A stretch of DNA of 64,000 bases from Methylogaea oryzae. Lineage in GTDB: Bacteria; Pseudomonadota; Gammaproteobacteria; Methylococcales; Methylococcaceae. Made by a program: the position numbers and the translations under genes. The notes below the pieces were generated by a model, which saw only the letters and a program-made list of their open reading frames with translations, was not told the origin of the DNA and made no database searches. Of the stretch, positions 47,800 to 61,238 are shown piece by piece (position 1 is the first letter of the stretch; every line of letters starts with the position of its first letter). The DNA lies in assembly GCF_019669985.1 (NCBI RefSeq), contig NZ_AP019782.1, forward strand, positions 3,094,001-3,158,000, written 5' to 3'.

Positions 47800-49047
47800 A
47801 TGACATCACCCAAGCCTATCGTACCCGCCGACGCAACGCCGATCCGCATGACGGCCGCCGGAATACTGGAGGTGCCGGACCGCCCCATCGTCCCCTTCAT
47901 CGAAGGCGACGGCACCGGCCCGGACATTTGGCGCGCCGCGGTGCGGGTGCTGGATGCCGCGGTGGAAAAGGAATTCGGCGGCGGCAAGAAAATCGCCTGG
48001 ACCGAGGTGTATGCCGGCGAAAAAGCCAAGCGGCTGTTCGACACCTGGCTGCCGGACGAAACCCTGGAAGCCTTCAAAACCTACCTGGTGGGCATCAAGG
48101 GGCCGCTCACCACGCCGGTGGGCGGCGGCATCCGCTCCCTCAACGTGGCCATCCGGCAGATGCTCGACCTGTACGTCTGCCTGCGGCCGGTGCGTTATTT
48201 CAACGGCGTGCCGTCGCCGGTGAAGATGCCGGAAAAAGTGGACATGGTGATTTTCCGCGAGAACACCGAGGACATTTACGCCGGGGTGGAATGGCCGGCC
48301 GGATCGGCCGAGGCGCAAAAGCTCATCGGCTTCCTGCAAAACGAGATGGGGGTGAACAAAATCCGCTTCCCGGACAGCAGCGGCATCGGCGTCAAGCCGG
48401 TCTCGCGGGAAGGCTCGGAGCGCTTGATCCGCGCCGCCTTCGACTACGCCCTGCTGCACCAGCGCCGCAGCGTCACCCTGGTGCACAAGGGCAACATCAT
48501 GAAATTCACCGAAGGCGCTTTCCGCGACTGGGGCTACGCCCTGGCCAAGCGGGAATACGCCGGCCGCATCGTCGCCTGGGACGATTGCGGCGGACGGCCG
48601 GAGCCGGGACAGGTATTGCTGAAGGACGCCATCGCCGACATCGCCCTGCAGCAGGTGCTGACCCGGCCGGAGGAGTTCGACGTGATCGCCACCCTCAACC
48701 TCAACGGCGACTACCTGTCCGACGCCCTGGCGGCGCAGGTGGGCGGCATCGGCATCGCGCCGGGCGGCAACATCAACTACCTCACCGGTCACGCGGTGTT
48801 CGAAGCCACCCACGGCACGGCGCCCAAATACGCGAACCTGGACAAGGTCAACCCCGGCTCGGTGCTGCTCTCCGGCGTCATGCTGCTGGAGCACCTGGGC
48901 TGGACCGGAGCGGCCGGCCGCATCGTCCGGGCGCTGGAGAAAACCATCGGCCAGAAAACCGTCACCTACGACTTCGCCCGCCTCATGGAGGGCGCGACCG
49001 AGGTATCCTGCTCGGAATTCGGCAACCGCGTCATCGCCAATCTTTGA
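47800..49047 (+). CDS. icd: NADP-dependent isocitrate dehydrogenase
   Basis: This 415-residue enzyme is of the E. coli Icd type. It oxidises isocitrate to 2-oxoglutarate, which also feeds NifV homocitrate synthesis. Motifs are [15 protein letters not shown] (cofactor/loop region), the phospho-loop [11 protein letters not shown] with the serine that IDH kinase modifies, [14 protein letters not shown], the catalytic [19 protein letters not shown], and [19 protein letters not shown] follows GGAAGGATAAGCC. Confidence 0.96.
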   Translation: MTSPKPIVPADATPIRMTAAGILEVPDRPIVPFIEGDGTGPDIWRAAVRVLDAAVEKEFGGGKKIAWTEVYAGEKAKRLFDTWLPDETLEAFKTYLVGIKGPLTTPVGGGIRSLNVAIRQMLDLYVCLRPVRYFNGVPSPVKMPEKVDMVIFRENTEDIYAGVEWPAGSAEAQKLIGFLQNEMGVNKIRFPDSSGIGVKPVSREGSERLIRAAFDYALLHQRRSVTLVHKGNIMKFTEGAFRDWGYALAKREYAGRIVAWDDCGGRPEPGQVLLKDAIADIALQQVLTRPEEFDVIATLNLNGDYLSDALAAQVGGIGIAPGGNINYLTGHAVFEATHGTAPKYANLDKVNPGSVLLSGVMLLEHLGWTGAAGRIVRALEKTIGQKTVTYDFARLMEGATEVSCSEFGNRVIANL

Positions 49048-49069
49048 AAGCCGCCGGGCGGCGGCCGGA

Positions 49070-49801
49070 TCAGAGCCTGCCCCGCGATTTGATTTCCTGC
49101 TGGGCGATGAAACGCGAAAGCGCGGCTTCCGCCGTGGCCGGCAACTGGACGAAACTGCAGCCGATGCCCGTCCACTTGCCGCCGGCCGGCCGAACGTTGC
49201 GCACCTCCAACGTGCATTCGATCTTGCCCGCGCCGCCCAGGTTGAGCTGGCAATTCTTGAACACCTGGCGGGTAGCGAAAATATGGCCGACATCCTTGTC
49301 CAGCATCAGGTGCACCCCGCCCACGCTCACTTCGTCGACGAGCATCGTCACGGTCCGCATATTGGGCAACGACACGGTGCAAGAAGCTTGCGACTGCGTC
49401 TTGACCCGAAAACTGCTTCTCGCCTGGAAGTACTTGATCGACGAAGGAATGCCGATGGAAAACGCCGGCGCTCCCTTGAACTTGCCGACCTTCAACACCT
49501 TGGAAACAAACGCCACGTTCACCCCGCGCACGCTGCCGTTGAAGGACACGGCGCGGCTCTGCCCGATCAACTGGTTGATCGAATCGTCGCTGGAGCCGTC
49601 CACCACGATGGCGTTGTCCTCCGGATACACCTCAAGCAGCAGCGTGGGGAAATTCACCTTCCCTTGGCCCAGGGAGGCGTTGACCATCCCCTTGTTTTTT
49701 ATCATCTGACGAACGAGCTGAATAACCTCCAGCTTTGATTTGATCTCTACATACCCGCTCAAATTTGGCCTCCGAACTGCCGAGCTGATAACGTCGACCA
49801 T
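49070..49801 (-). CDS. YcgR-like c-di-GMP-binding protein (PilZ domain)
   Basis: This 243-residue protein has an N-terminal YcgR-type domain (IKSKLEVIQLVRQMIKNKGM, then LLLEVYPEDNAIVVDGSSDD) and a C-terminal PilZ domain from about residue 120. The PilZ RxxxR motif is present as ARSSFRVK. The second motif reads DEVSVGG, where the usual D/NxSxxG has Glu in the first place. YcgR brakes flagella on binding c-di-GMP. The start follows from the family-like N-terminus; a longer frame adds 27 residues without support. Confidence 0.82.
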   Translation of the reverse strand: MVDVISSAVRRPNLSGYVEIKSKLEVIQLVRQMIKNKGMVNASLGQGKVNFPTLLLEVYPEDNAIVVDGSSDDSINQLIGQSRAVSFNGSVRGVNVAFVSKVLKVGKFKGAPAFSIGIPSSIKYFQARSSFRVKTQSQASCTVSLPNMRTVTMLVDEVSVGGVHLMLDKDVGHIFATRQVFKNCQLNLGGAGKIECTLEVRNVRPAGGKWTGIGCSFVQLPATAEAALSRFIAQQEIKSRGRL

Positions 49802-49998
49802 GGGGCGGTCCCGCCCGGGACCCCTCGCCCATGCGATTAAACTTGGCAAAGTTACAGGGCGACGCGGCGATGTCAAGGCCAAGCAGGCCCGACCCTGGCC
49901 GGAGCGGCGGGGTTAGCCCCGAAAAAACGGGGCGGCGAGCGGTTCCGCGACCGTCCGCTCGGACGGTGCGGGAGGCGGAGAAACCGGCCGGCGGGAGG

Positions 49999-52518
49999 CT
50001 ACATGAGGCGGGTTCTGAGCAAGGGCACGCGGACGGAAGCCGGACGCTCCGGCGGTTCCAGCGCAAGCCGGGAAGTGTCGGCCAGGAATTCGCCGATCGC
50101 ATGGGCTTCCAGCGGCCGGCTGTAGAAATAACCCTGGGCGATATTGCAGCCGCAAGCCGACAGATATTCCTTTTGTTGCAGCGTTTCCACCCCTTCCGCC
50201 ACCACGGTTAAGCCGAGGCTGTGGGAGAGGGAGATCACCGCTTTGGCGATGGCGGCATTGCTGGCGTCGTTTTCCAGATTGCGCACGAAGGACTGGTCTA
50301 TCTTCAGCTTGCTCAAGGGAAACGCTTTCAAATAGGCGAGGGACGAATAACCGGTGCCGAAGTCGTCCACCGACACCTTGACGCCCATGGCGCGCAACGC
50401 CGTCAGCGTATAGCGGGCCGACTCCACGTCCCCCATCAAAGCGCCTTCGGTGATTTCCAGATCCAACCGTTCCGGGGCAAGGCCGGTGCTGGCCAGCACG
50501 CTTTCCACCAAACCCAGCAGGTCGCTCCGCTCGAATTGGCGGGCGGACAGGTTGACGCCCACGGTAAAAGGCGGCAAGCCCTGCTCCTGCCACTGCTTCG
50601 CCTGGCGGCAAGCGGCCTCCAACACCCATTCGCTGATGGGAATGATGAGACCGGAATCCTCCGCCACCGGGATGAATTTCGCCGGCGGAATCATGCCTTT
50701 TTCCGGATGGCGCCAGCGCAGCAAAGATTCAACCCCGGTCATTTCGCCGCTGCGCAGATCCACTTGGGGCTGATAATGCAATTCCAGTTCGCCCCGCTGC
50801 ATGGCGAGCCGCAGTTCGTACTCCACGTGCAGCGCCTCCAGGGCCAAGCGCTGCATCTGCTGCGTGAAAAAGCGGAATTGGCCGCCGCCCTTCTGTTTGG
50901 CGTAGTGCACGGCGCTGTCGGCGTTTTTCAGCAAGCGTTCGGCGTTGCCGCCGTCCGCGGGGTACAGGCTGATGCCGGCGCTGAAAACCAGGTGGAAGGT
51001 GTAGCCGCCCACATGGAACGGCTGTTGCAACTGGGCGTGGAGCTGGGACATCAAACTCGCCGGCGGCTTTTTCTTGATGTCGGTCAACAGAATCGCGAAC
51101 TCGTCGCCGCCCATGCGCGCCACCGTGTTGCCAGGGCTCTGCATGTCGCGCAGCCTTGCCCCCACGTGCTTGAGCAAATCGTCGCCGATGCGGTGTCCCA
51201 TGGTGTCGTTGATGGACTTGAAGCGGTCGATGTTGAAAAGCATCACCGCCAAACCTTCGTCCTGCTGCTCGGCCAGTTCCACCGCCTGGTTCAGGCGTTC
51301 CACGAACAGGGAGCGGTTGGGCAAATCGGTCAGCGCGTCGTAATAGGCTAGGTGGCGGATGATGTCCTGCGCCTCCAGCCGCTCGCTGATGTCGGAAAAC
51401 ACCGCGATGAAATAGGCCACTTCTTTGCCGCCCGGTTCGAACACCACCTTGATGGTCATCCATTTGGGATAAACGCTGCCGTCGCGGCGGCGGTCCCACA
51501 CCTCGCCGCTCCATTCGCCGGAAGACAGCAAGATGGCCCACATCCTGGCGTAGAAAGCCGTGTCGTGCCGTCCGGAGCTGAGCATGCTGGGGTCGCGGCC
51601 CAACGCTTGCTCGGCGGTGTAGCCGGTCAGGCGGGTGAAGGCGGGATTGACGCGCATGATGCGGTTGTTGCGGTCGGTGATGACGATGGCTTCGGCGGCA
51701 TGCTCGAACACGTTGTCCGCCAGGGCGAGGCGCTCCTCCGCCACTTTGCGCTCGGTGGCGTCCTCCAGGATGACCAAGAAATAATTGGGGCTGCCGTCGG
51801 GCTTGCGGACGATGCGCACCAGCACGTGGCCGTAGATGACCTCGCCGTCCGCCCGACGGAAGCGCTCGTCCGCCTGGAAGCTCTCCACCTCGCCCAGCAA
51901 CAGGCGTTCGAACTCCGCCGCGTCGGCCGCCGCGTCGTCCTGGTGCACCAGCTGCTTCCACTCGGTATCCATCAAACCGGCGCGGTCGTAACCCAAGGTC
52001 TGGCACAGCCGGTCGTTGGCGTCCAGCCAAAACCCGCCGGGCGCCAACAGCGCCATGCCGATCAGCGGCTGATCGAAATAAAAGCGCAAACGCTCCTTCT
52101 GCTCGTCGCAGGCGGCGAGATCCTGCTTGTGCAGGCTGATGTCGCGGGTAATGCCGCAAAGGCCGGTGCACGTGCCTTCCTCGTCCACCACCGGCGTTAG
52201 CTGGGTTTCCAGCCAAACCGTCTCCAGCCAGCCATCCCGGTCCTCCAGCATGTAATCTTCGTAGCGGCTGGGCACCCGGGTGCGCATGACCTGGGCGTCC
52301 TGCCTGGCATAGAGCGTGGCTTGACGGCGCGGCAAAAAATCGAAATCGGTCTTGCCCAGGATTTCCTCGACCGGGCGCTGGTACAGCTTGGCGAACGCCC
52401 GGTTCACCGCCAGATAACGCCCCTTGGCGTCCTTGAGCCAAGCGATGTCGGGCAAGTTGTCCAGCAGGCTGGCGTAGTGCTGGGGGACGTTGGACGGGGG
52501 TACGACTTGGCTGCTCAT
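49999..52518 (-). CDS. PAS-GGDEF-EAL c-di-GMP turnover protein
   Basis: This 839-residue cytoplasmic protein has three PAS domains (about 15-140, 150-275, 280-400; the first begins YASLLDNLPDIAWLKDAKGR). A GGDEF domain follows with intact RMGGDEFAILL but no upstream RxxD inhibition site, then an EAL domain. The signature motif reads ESLLRWRH instead of EALLR, while later catalytic residues (LEITEGALM, VDDFGTGYSSLAYL, KIDQSFVRN) are intact, so phosphodiesterase activity is possible. ATG follows AGGAGCACGTC. Confidence 0.93.
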   Translation of the reverse strand: MSSQVVPPSNVPQHYASLLDNLPDIAWLKDAKGRYLAVNRAFAKLYQRPVEEILGKTDFDFLPRRQATLYARQDAQVMRTRVPSRYEDYMLEDRDGWLETVWLETQLTPVVDEEGTCTGLCGITRDISLHKQDLAACDEQKERLRFYFDQPLIGMALLAPGGFWLDANDRLCQTLGYDRAGLMDTEWKQLVHQDDAAADAAEFERLLLGEVESFQADERFRRADGEVIYGHVLVRIVRKPDGSPNYFLVILEDATERKVAEERLALADNVFEHAAEAIVITDRNNRIMRVNPAFTRLTGYTAEQALGRDPSMLSSGRHDTAFYARMWAILLSSGEWSGEVWDRRRDGSVYPKWMTIKVVFEPGGKEVAYFIAVFSDISERLEAQDIIRHLAYYDALTDLPNRSLFVERLNQAVELAEQQDEGLAVMLFNIDRFKSINDTMGHRIGDDLLKHVGARLRDMQSPGNTVARMGGDEFAILLTDIKKKPPASLMSQLHAQLQQPFHVGGYTFHLVFSAGISLYPADGGNAERLLKNADSAVHYAKQKGGGQFRFFTQQMQRLALEALHVEYELRLAMQRGELELHYQPQVDLRSGEMTGVESLLRWRHPEKGMIPPAKFIPVAEDSGLIIPISEWVLEAACRQAKQWQEQGLPPFTVGVNLSARQFERSDLLGLVESVLASTGLAPERLDLEITEGALMGDVESARYTLTALRAMGVKVSVDDFGTGYSSLAYLKAFPLSKLKIDQSFVRNLENDASNAAIAKAVISLSHSLGLTVVAEGVETLQQKEYLSACGCNIAQGYFYSRPLEAHAIGEFLADTSRLALEPPERPASVRVPLLRTRLM

Positions 52519-52773
52519 GACGTGCTCCTGAAGCTGCCTATCCCCCGGGCACGGCGATTGTCGACGTAAAAACATAGTGGCGTACCCGGGAGTTAAGCAA
52601 CGGCTGATATCCCCCTCTAGCAGCATAAGTGCCAAGCCGGCCGTTGGCGCGATGACGGCGCAAACCGCCGCCATGAAGAGGGGCGACTCAGCCGCGCGCG
52701 GCCGCGACGATGCAATTCGCTTTGCAAAATGCGACGGAGCAGGAGCAAACCGCCATCCCGCCGCGCGCCTTCC

Positions 52774-54171
52774 CTATGCGCCGCCCTGCCAAGCCTGCAG
52801 CTTGCGGTAGATGGTGGAAGCGCTGACCTCCAGCAGGCTAGCCGCCTTGGGAATATTGCCGTCGCACCGGGCGATGGCTTGTTCGATCGCCTGTTTTTCC
52901 AGCAGCCATAAGGGTTGGATGGCCGGCGCTTCGGCGGGCGGCGTCGGCGCCGCGGCCGGCGGCTTGGCGGCGGCGGGAGCGAGCGGCGCCGCCCGGCTCA
53001 AAGGCGGCGGCAGCATGTCCTGCGTCACCGCCTCCCCCTGGTGCAGCACCACCACGTTGCGGATCACGTTGAGCAGCTGCCGCACATTGCCCGGCCAGGC
53101 ATAGCCCGACAGCACGTTTTCGCATTCCGGCGCGAAGCGATTGAACGCCTTGCCCTCCTCCCTGGCGTATTCGCGCAAAAAATGGCGCGCGATCAGCAGA
53201 ACGTCCTGTTCCCGCTCCCGCAGCGGCGGCAAGGCGATGGGAATGACGTGCAAGCGGTAAAACAAGTCCTCGCGGAAACGACCGGCCTGCACCTCGGCCC
53301 AGGGATCGCGATTGGTGGCGCAGACGAAACGGATATCGGCTTGTTCCGCCTGGCTGGCGCCCACTTTCTGGAACGTGCCGGTCTGGATGAAACGCAGCAG
53401 TTTGCTTTGCAAATCCATATCCATCTCGCAAATTTCGTCCAGAAACAACGTGCCGCCGTCCGCCAGGCCGGCCGCCCCCTTGCGCTCGGCCGCCGCCCCG
53501 GTGAAAGCGCCTTTGACGTGGCCGAAAATCTCGCTTTCCATCAAGTCGCGGGGTATGGCGGCGCAGTTCAGCGCCACGAACGGCTTGTCCTTGCGCGGGC
53601 TCTGCTTATGGATGGCGTCGGCGCACACCTCCTTGCCGGTGCCGCTTTCTCCGGTAATGAACACCGTGGCCTTGCTGGCCGCGGCGCTGTCGATCATGCG
53701 GTACACCGCTTGCATAGCCAGGGAGGCGCCGAGGAAACCGTGGTAGCTGTCGCGCCCGAAGTTTTCCCGATAGGTCTCCACCAGGCGGCTGAGATTTTGC
53801 CGCTCCAGGGCGTTGCGCACGGTGACCAGCAAGCGCTTGGCGTTGAATGGTTTCTCGATGAAATCGAAAGCGCCGTAGCGCATGGCGTCCACCGCCACGT
53901 CCACCGAGCCGTGGGCGGTGATGATGACCACGCTGCACGGCATGCCGTGCTCGTGAATGTGCTTGAGGATGTCCATGCCGTCCATGTCCGGCAGCTTCAG
54001 GTCCAGCAGCACCACGCTGGGGGCGTGGAGAGCCAGGAACGCCATGGCTTCGGCGCCGCTGGCCTTAAGTACCAGCTGCACGGCCTCCTCGCGCAAGTAC
54101 CCTTGGTAGACGGCGGCCAAGGAACCGCTGTCCTCGACAAGCAATACGGTGGGTTTGGCGGTCGGAAGCAT
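52774..54171 (-). CDS. Sigma-54-dependent response regulator
   Basis: This 465-residue NtrC-type regulator has a receiver (VLLVEDSGSLAAVYQGY, phospho-Asp in VVLLDLKLPDMDG), an AAA+ domain with Walker A GESGTGKE, the sigma-54 contact loop GAFTGA, Walker B GGTLFLDEICEM, and R-finger region. A Fis-type HTH ends it (IPKAASLLEVSASTIYRKL). A Pro/Ala-rich linker precedes the HTH. The order resembles LuxO-type regulators. It diverges from the REC-GGDEF gene at 54292, and sits among sensor kinases that may phosphorylate it. Confidence 0.94.
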   Translation of the reverse strand: MLPTAKPTVLLVEDSGSLAAVYQGYLREEAVQLVLKASGAEAMAFLALHAPSVVLLDLKLPDMDGMDILKHIHEHGMPCSVVIITAHGSVDVAVDAMRYGAFDFIEKPFNAKRLLVTVRNALERQNLSRLVETYRENFGRDSYHGFLGASLAMQAVYRMIDSAAASKATVFITGESGTGKEVCADAIHKQSPRKDKPFVALNCAAIPRDLMESEIFGHVKGAFTGAAAERKGAAGLADGGTLFLDEICEMDMDLQSKLLRFIQTGTFQKVGASQAEQADIRFVCATNRDPWAEVQAGRFREDLFYRLHVIPIALPPLREREQDVLLIARHFLREYAREEGKAFNRFAPECENVLSGYAWPGNVRQLLNVIRNVVVLHQGEAVTQDMLPPPLSRAAPLAPAAAKPPAAAPTPPAEAPAIQPLWLLEKQAIEQAIARCDGNIPKAASLLEVSASTIYRKLQAWQGGA

Positions 54172-55225
54172 GGCGCGATGCGTTGAATGGCGACAGGAGA
54201 CAGTTGGCACGAATCCGGCTAAACCTAATTCGGGCGCCCAGCGGCGGCCCATGATAACCGCTTGCAACGAACCGTTGCCAGGATACGCCCCATGAATTCT
54301 ATTGATGCTTCGACCCAACGAATTCTGCTAGTGGATGACTCCCCTTCGTCTTTGGCGGTCATGGCCGGGGTACTGTCACGCTACCGCCTGGAAACCGCCG
54401 GCAGCGGCGAACAGGCCATCGAATCGGTGCTGCGCTCGCCGCCCGACTTGATTCTTTTGGACGTGCGGCTGCCGGGCATGGACGGCTACGAAACCTGCCG
54501 GCGCCTGAAGCGCATGGATTGCGCCGCCGATATACCGATCATTTTCTTCACCGGCCTGCGCGACGCCGAGGACGAGGCCCTGGGCTTCGCCTTGGGCGCG
54601 GTGGACTTCATCAGCAAGCCCATACGCTCTGCCATCGTCAGCGCCCGCGTGCAGGTTCACTTGGAATTGAAGGCGGCCCGCGACGCGCTGCAGAAAATCG
54701 CCCTCAGCGACGGACTGACGGGGATAGCCAACCGCCGCCACTTCGAAACCCGCGCGCAGGCCGAGTGGAATCGGGCCCTGCGCAACGGCTCGCCGCTCAG
54801 CCTGATCATGGTCGACGTGGACCACTTCAAGGCCTACAACGACTACTACGGCCATCAAGCCGGGGACGAGTGCCTGAAAAGCATCGCCGCCAGCCTCTCC
54901 GCCGGCGTGCGCCGGGCCGCCGACGTGGTGGCGCGCTTCGGCGGCGAAGAATTCGTCTGCCTGACGCCGGAGCTGAGCCACGACGACGCCATCGCCCTGG
55001 CCCAACGCCTGCGGATGGACATCGGCCGATTGTCCATGCCCCACGCCCGCTCCGAAACGACCGGGCACGTCACCGCCAGTTTCGGCTTGGCCACCATGGC
55101 GCCCGACCTCGTCGGATGCTTCGTCTGGCAGGATTTGCTGACCAAGGCCGACCAAGCGCTGTACCAGGCCAAGCGGGCCGGACGCGATCGGGTGGTGGCG
55201 CTGGAAATTCCGTCCGGCCAGGGGC

Positions 55226-58237
<3,012 letters not shown>

Positions 58238-58311
58238 AGGCGGAAGCTTAGACGCGATCACTATGGCGCGCTATCGGCGACACGTTTACCGCGCCGCCTG
58301 GCGGGGCCGGG

Positions 58312-59142
58312 CTAATGCCCCAGGGGCGCCATGTCCGCATCCAGCGGCAACGCGCGCAAATCGTCCCAGTCCTCGTCCTTGCCCGCTTCCCAGCCGGCCA
58401 TGGACAAATTGCGCAGGATGTCCGCCGCGTCCGGATCGGCATCCATGGCGTAAAGGGCGTTGGCCAGTGCGCGCCGCACCGCTTCCGCCACGCGCGGATG
58501 GGCCACCAAGGGGTGGGGCGTGTAGCTGTCGGTGCGCCACAACACCCGCAATTGGTCGCGGATGTCCGGCGGGGCGGAGTTCAGCGTGCGCACGACGCCG
58601 CCGCCGGCCGGGTACAAGCCGCGCACCACGGACAGATACACGGAGTCGTGGGACGCGACGAAATGGGGGGTGAAAGCAATGCCCAACTGCTGCAATTGCA
58701 TGCGCGGCAACACGCTGGCGGCGAATGCCGCCGGAGCGGGAAAAGCCAGCTCGAGCCCATCCAGCTCGTGGATATCGCGGATTGGGCTGTCTTTGCGCAC
58801 CACCAGCACGCCCTGCAGCCGCACGCCTTTTTCCCGGGCGAACGCGCGATAACCTTGCTTGCGGCCGAGCACCACGTAGTGGTAAGGATTCATATAGGCG
58901 AAGTCGTACTCCCCCTGAGCCAGCCGCCGCTCGAATTCCGGAATATCCGGCGCCGTCTTGAAACGCAGCGCCACACCGCAGCGCCGTTCCAAATAACGCA
59001 GCAACGGCGTCCAACGCAGCGCCGACTCGGCCGCCGCCTGCTGCGGCACCACGCCGAAGCTGTAGACCGGCTCGGCGGCGACCGAGCCTCCAACCAGCGC
59101 CATCGCCCACATGAGCGCGGCCAACAACCGCTTTTCCATCAC
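58312..59142 (-). CDS. PhnD-like phosphate/phosphonate periplasmic binding protein
   Basis: This 276-residue protein has a signal peptide (LLAALMWAMALVGGSVAA). The domain is the PhnD/SsuA-type fold: FGVVPQQAAAESALRWTPLL, then GEYDFAYMNPYHYVVLGRKQ, GVLVVRKDSPIRDIHELDGL and AFPAPAAFAASVLPR. No ABC permease is nearby; instead a hybrid kinase with a periplasmic domain follows 74 bases downstream. It is likely a sensing accessory rather than a transporter component. An ATG one codon later is an equal start. Confidence 0.85.
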   Translation of the reverse strand: MMEKRLLAALMWAMALVGGSVAAEPVYSFGVVPQQAAAESALRWTPLLRYLERRCGVALRFKTAPDIPEFERRLAQGEYDFAYMNPYHYVVLGRKQGYRAFAREKGVRLQGVLVVRKDSPIRDIHELDGLELAFPAPAAFAASVLPRMQLQQLGIAFTPHFVASHDSVYLSVVRGLYPAGGGVVRTLNSAPPDIRDQLRVLWRTDSYTPHPLVAHPRVAEAVRRALANALYAMDADPDAADILRNLSMAGWEAGKDEDWDDLRALPLDADMAPLGH

Positions 59143-59333
59143 ACCTCCCCCGCATGCGCGGCTTCAAATCAATCTCGCGCCCGAGTGCGCCAACCGCGCC
59201 CGGCCGCACCCCCAAGCAAATAACGGGCCAGACACCCGAATGCTTTCGCGCCAAGAAAATCCGGCCCGCCGCCGCCCGAAACTTTCGCAAAGTGCGAAAC
59301 CGCCGGCGCGGCGCGCCGAACACTGAGTACTAC

Positions 59334-59349
59334 AGGCACGTTTTCTGCT
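59334..59349 (+). promoter_or_regulatory. Candidate sigma-54 promoter before the motA-like gene
   Basis: AGGCACG-TTTT-CTGCT keeps GG-N10-GC with two mismatches to the sigma-54 consensus. It would put the start about 30 bases before the ATG at 59392. A sigma-54 regulator gene is nearby. Confidence 0.4.
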
Positions 59350-59391
59350 AAAGTCTCACCGTTAGCGTAGGCTACCGATCTGGATCAGACC

Positions 59392-60192
59392 ATGAAAATC
59401 CCCTACCCCCGCCCCATGGCCATCGCCGGCGCCTCCATCGCTTGCGCGGGGCTGTTGTGGCTGCAACTGAACGGACACTACGTCAACTTCACCGGTTTAT
59501 TATGGGTGCTGGGCGGCACTCTGCTGGCCACCGTGCTGGGACGCTCGCCCACGGCGGTCAAAGCCCTGCTGCGCGACTTGCCGCGCCGGCTGCGGGAACC
59601 GGCGGAAGACAAAAGCGCCGACGTGGAATTTTTCCTCGACATCGCCGGCCTCTACCGGCAGGGCAATATCCACACCGCGGAACAAAGCGTCAGGATCCTG
59701 ACGGACCCTATACTGCGCAGCGGCGTCGAAATGATCCTCGACCGCACGCCGCGGGAAGACCTGGTTCGCCTACTGCAATGGAAAAGCGGCGCCCTGCGCG
59801 AGCACGACCAGGCTGAAATCCAAATCCTGCGCACCATGATGATGCTGGCCCCGGCCTTCGGCATGGTGGGCACCCTGCTGGGCATGGTACAGATGCTCAA
59901 CGAGCTGGACGAGGCCCTCGTCGAGCAAATCGGCAGCGCCGTCGGCTTCGCCCTATGGAGCACGGTATACGGCCTGGTCCTGGCCAACCTGGTGGTCAAA
60001 CCGGTCACCATGCGCTTGGAGCAGCAAGCCCGGCACCGGCGCGCCTGGGAATTCGCTTTCATGGAAGCGGTGCTGATGATGCACGACCGCCGCCATCCGG
60101 GCATCATCCGCGAATACCTGGAAGCCCTGACCGAACTGCCCAACAGTGCTTTCCAGGCGACTTTGCCGCCCAAGCAGCCGATGGAAGCCTAA
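59392..60192 (+). CDS. MotA-like stator subunit
   Basis: This 266-residue protein has four membrane helices (MAIAGASIACAGLLWLQL; FTGLLWVLGGTLLATVLG; MMLAPAFGMVGTLLGMVQML; GFALWSTVYGLVLANLVV) and a cytoplasmic loop with charged helices. The Pro of MLAPAFGMVGTLLGM is the conserved one of MotA/TolQ/ExbB. The pair with the MotB-like gene would form a proton-driven stator. It differs from the standard MotA by a short N-terminus. Confidence 0.88.
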   Translation: MKIPYPRPMAIAGASIACAGLLWLQLNGHYVNFTGLLWVLGGTLLATVLGRSPTAVKALLRDLPRRLREPAEDKSADVEFFLDIAGLYRQGNIHTAEQSVRILTDPILRSGVEMILDRTPREDLVRLLQWKSGALREHDQAEIQILRTMMMLAPAFGMVGTLLGMVQMLNELDEALVEQIGSAVGFALWSTVYGLVLANLVVKPVTMRLEQQARHRRAWEFAFMEAVLMMHDRRHPGIIREYLEALTELPNSAFQATLPPKQPMEA

Positions 60193-60201
60193 GGACACGT
60201 C

Positions 60202-61218
60202 GTGCCGCCGCGCGGATCCCAAATTCCCGACAGCCGCGGCAGCAAGCGGCCGGCGGACCCCCACGCGTTCAACACGCCCTGGCATAACGACCAGGTCGAC
60301 GAGCACGAGAGCGAAACGCCGTGGCTGATGAGCTACCTGGATTTCATGACCGTGCTGGTCGCCTTGTTCGTGCTGCTGTACGCCACGGAAAAGGCCCGCA
60401 CCGTCGCCGAACGGCGGGCGGCGGCGGAAGCGGCGGCCGTGGCCGAAGCCGCCCAGGCCGAGCCGGAAGCGGCGACGGCGGAAACCGAGGCCGGCCCGCA
60501 GCCGGAACCCGCCGCCGACGAAGCCTCCCTCGCGTCGATCCCGGCGCCGCCCGATTCTACCGCCGTCGCCGCCAGCGGTTTTCTCGAGCCGCAGCCCCTC
60601 TCGACCACGGAGATTCTCCTCGCCGCGCAAGCCGCCATGGAAGCCCAAGCGGCGGAAGCCTCGGCCGCAGCGGAACCGACCTCGGCCGAAACCGCCGCCG
60701 CGGCGGAGCCGGCGGCCGAAGCCCCCGCGCCAGCCTCGGCGGAAACAACGCCGCCGGCGGAAGCCGCGCCCAGCGCAGCGGATGCCGTGCCGCCCCCGGC
60801 CAATCCCCTGGCGGCGCTGGGCTCTTTGGCCGAACGGGTCAGCGTGAAGCAGGACGGGCAAAAGCTGCTGATCGAAATCGACGACGCCATCCTGTTCCGT
60901 CCCGCCAGCGCCGTGCTGACCGCCGAGGGTAAAACCCTGCTGGATAAGCTGCGGCCGGTTTTGCTGGAACACAAAGGCCGCATCACCGTGGAAGGCCACA
61001 CCGACAACCAACCCATCGCCACCGCCCAATTCCCCTCCAACTGGGAGCTGTCCACCGCCCGCGCCAGCATCGTCACCCGCCATCTCATCGGCTTGGGCGT
61101 TGCAGCCAACCGCGTCACCCCGGCAGGCCGCGCCGACACCCAACCCCGCGCCGACAACGCCACCCCCCAGGGTCGCGCCCAGAACCGGCGGGTGGGGATT
61201 GTTTTGTATACGGAATAA
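60202..61218 (+). CDS. MotB-like stator subunit with OmpA-type peptidoglycan-binding domain
   Basis: This 338-residue protein has a single N-terminal helix with the conserved Asp (SYLDFMTVLVALFVLLYAT, about residues 50-68). A very long Ala/Glu/Pro-rich linker (about 70-195) leads to an OmpA_C domain (RITVEGHTDNQPIATAQFPS, then NWELSTARASIVTRHLIGL and GRAQNRRVGIVL). It anchors the stator to the cell wall. The GTG start follows AAGGA. The linker is far longer than in standard MotB. Confidence 0.88.
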   Translation: MPPRGSQIPDSRGSKRPADPHAFNTPWHNDQVDEHESETPWLMSYLDFMTVLVALFVLLYATEKARTVAERRAAAEAAAVAEAAQAEPEAATAETEAGPQPEPAADEASLASIPAPPDSTAVAASGFLEPQPLSTTEILLAAQAAMEAQAAEASAAAEPTSAETAAAAEPAAEAPAPASAETTPPAEAAPSAADAVPPPANPLAALGSLAERVSVKQDGQKLLIEIDDAILFRPASAVLTAEGKTLLDKLRPVLLEHKGRITVEGHTDNQPIATAQFPSNWELSTARASIVTRHLIGLGVAANRVTPAGRADTQPRADNATPQGRAQNRRVGIVLYTE

Positions 61219-61238
61219 GTCTGCGGAAGAACTGAGCT

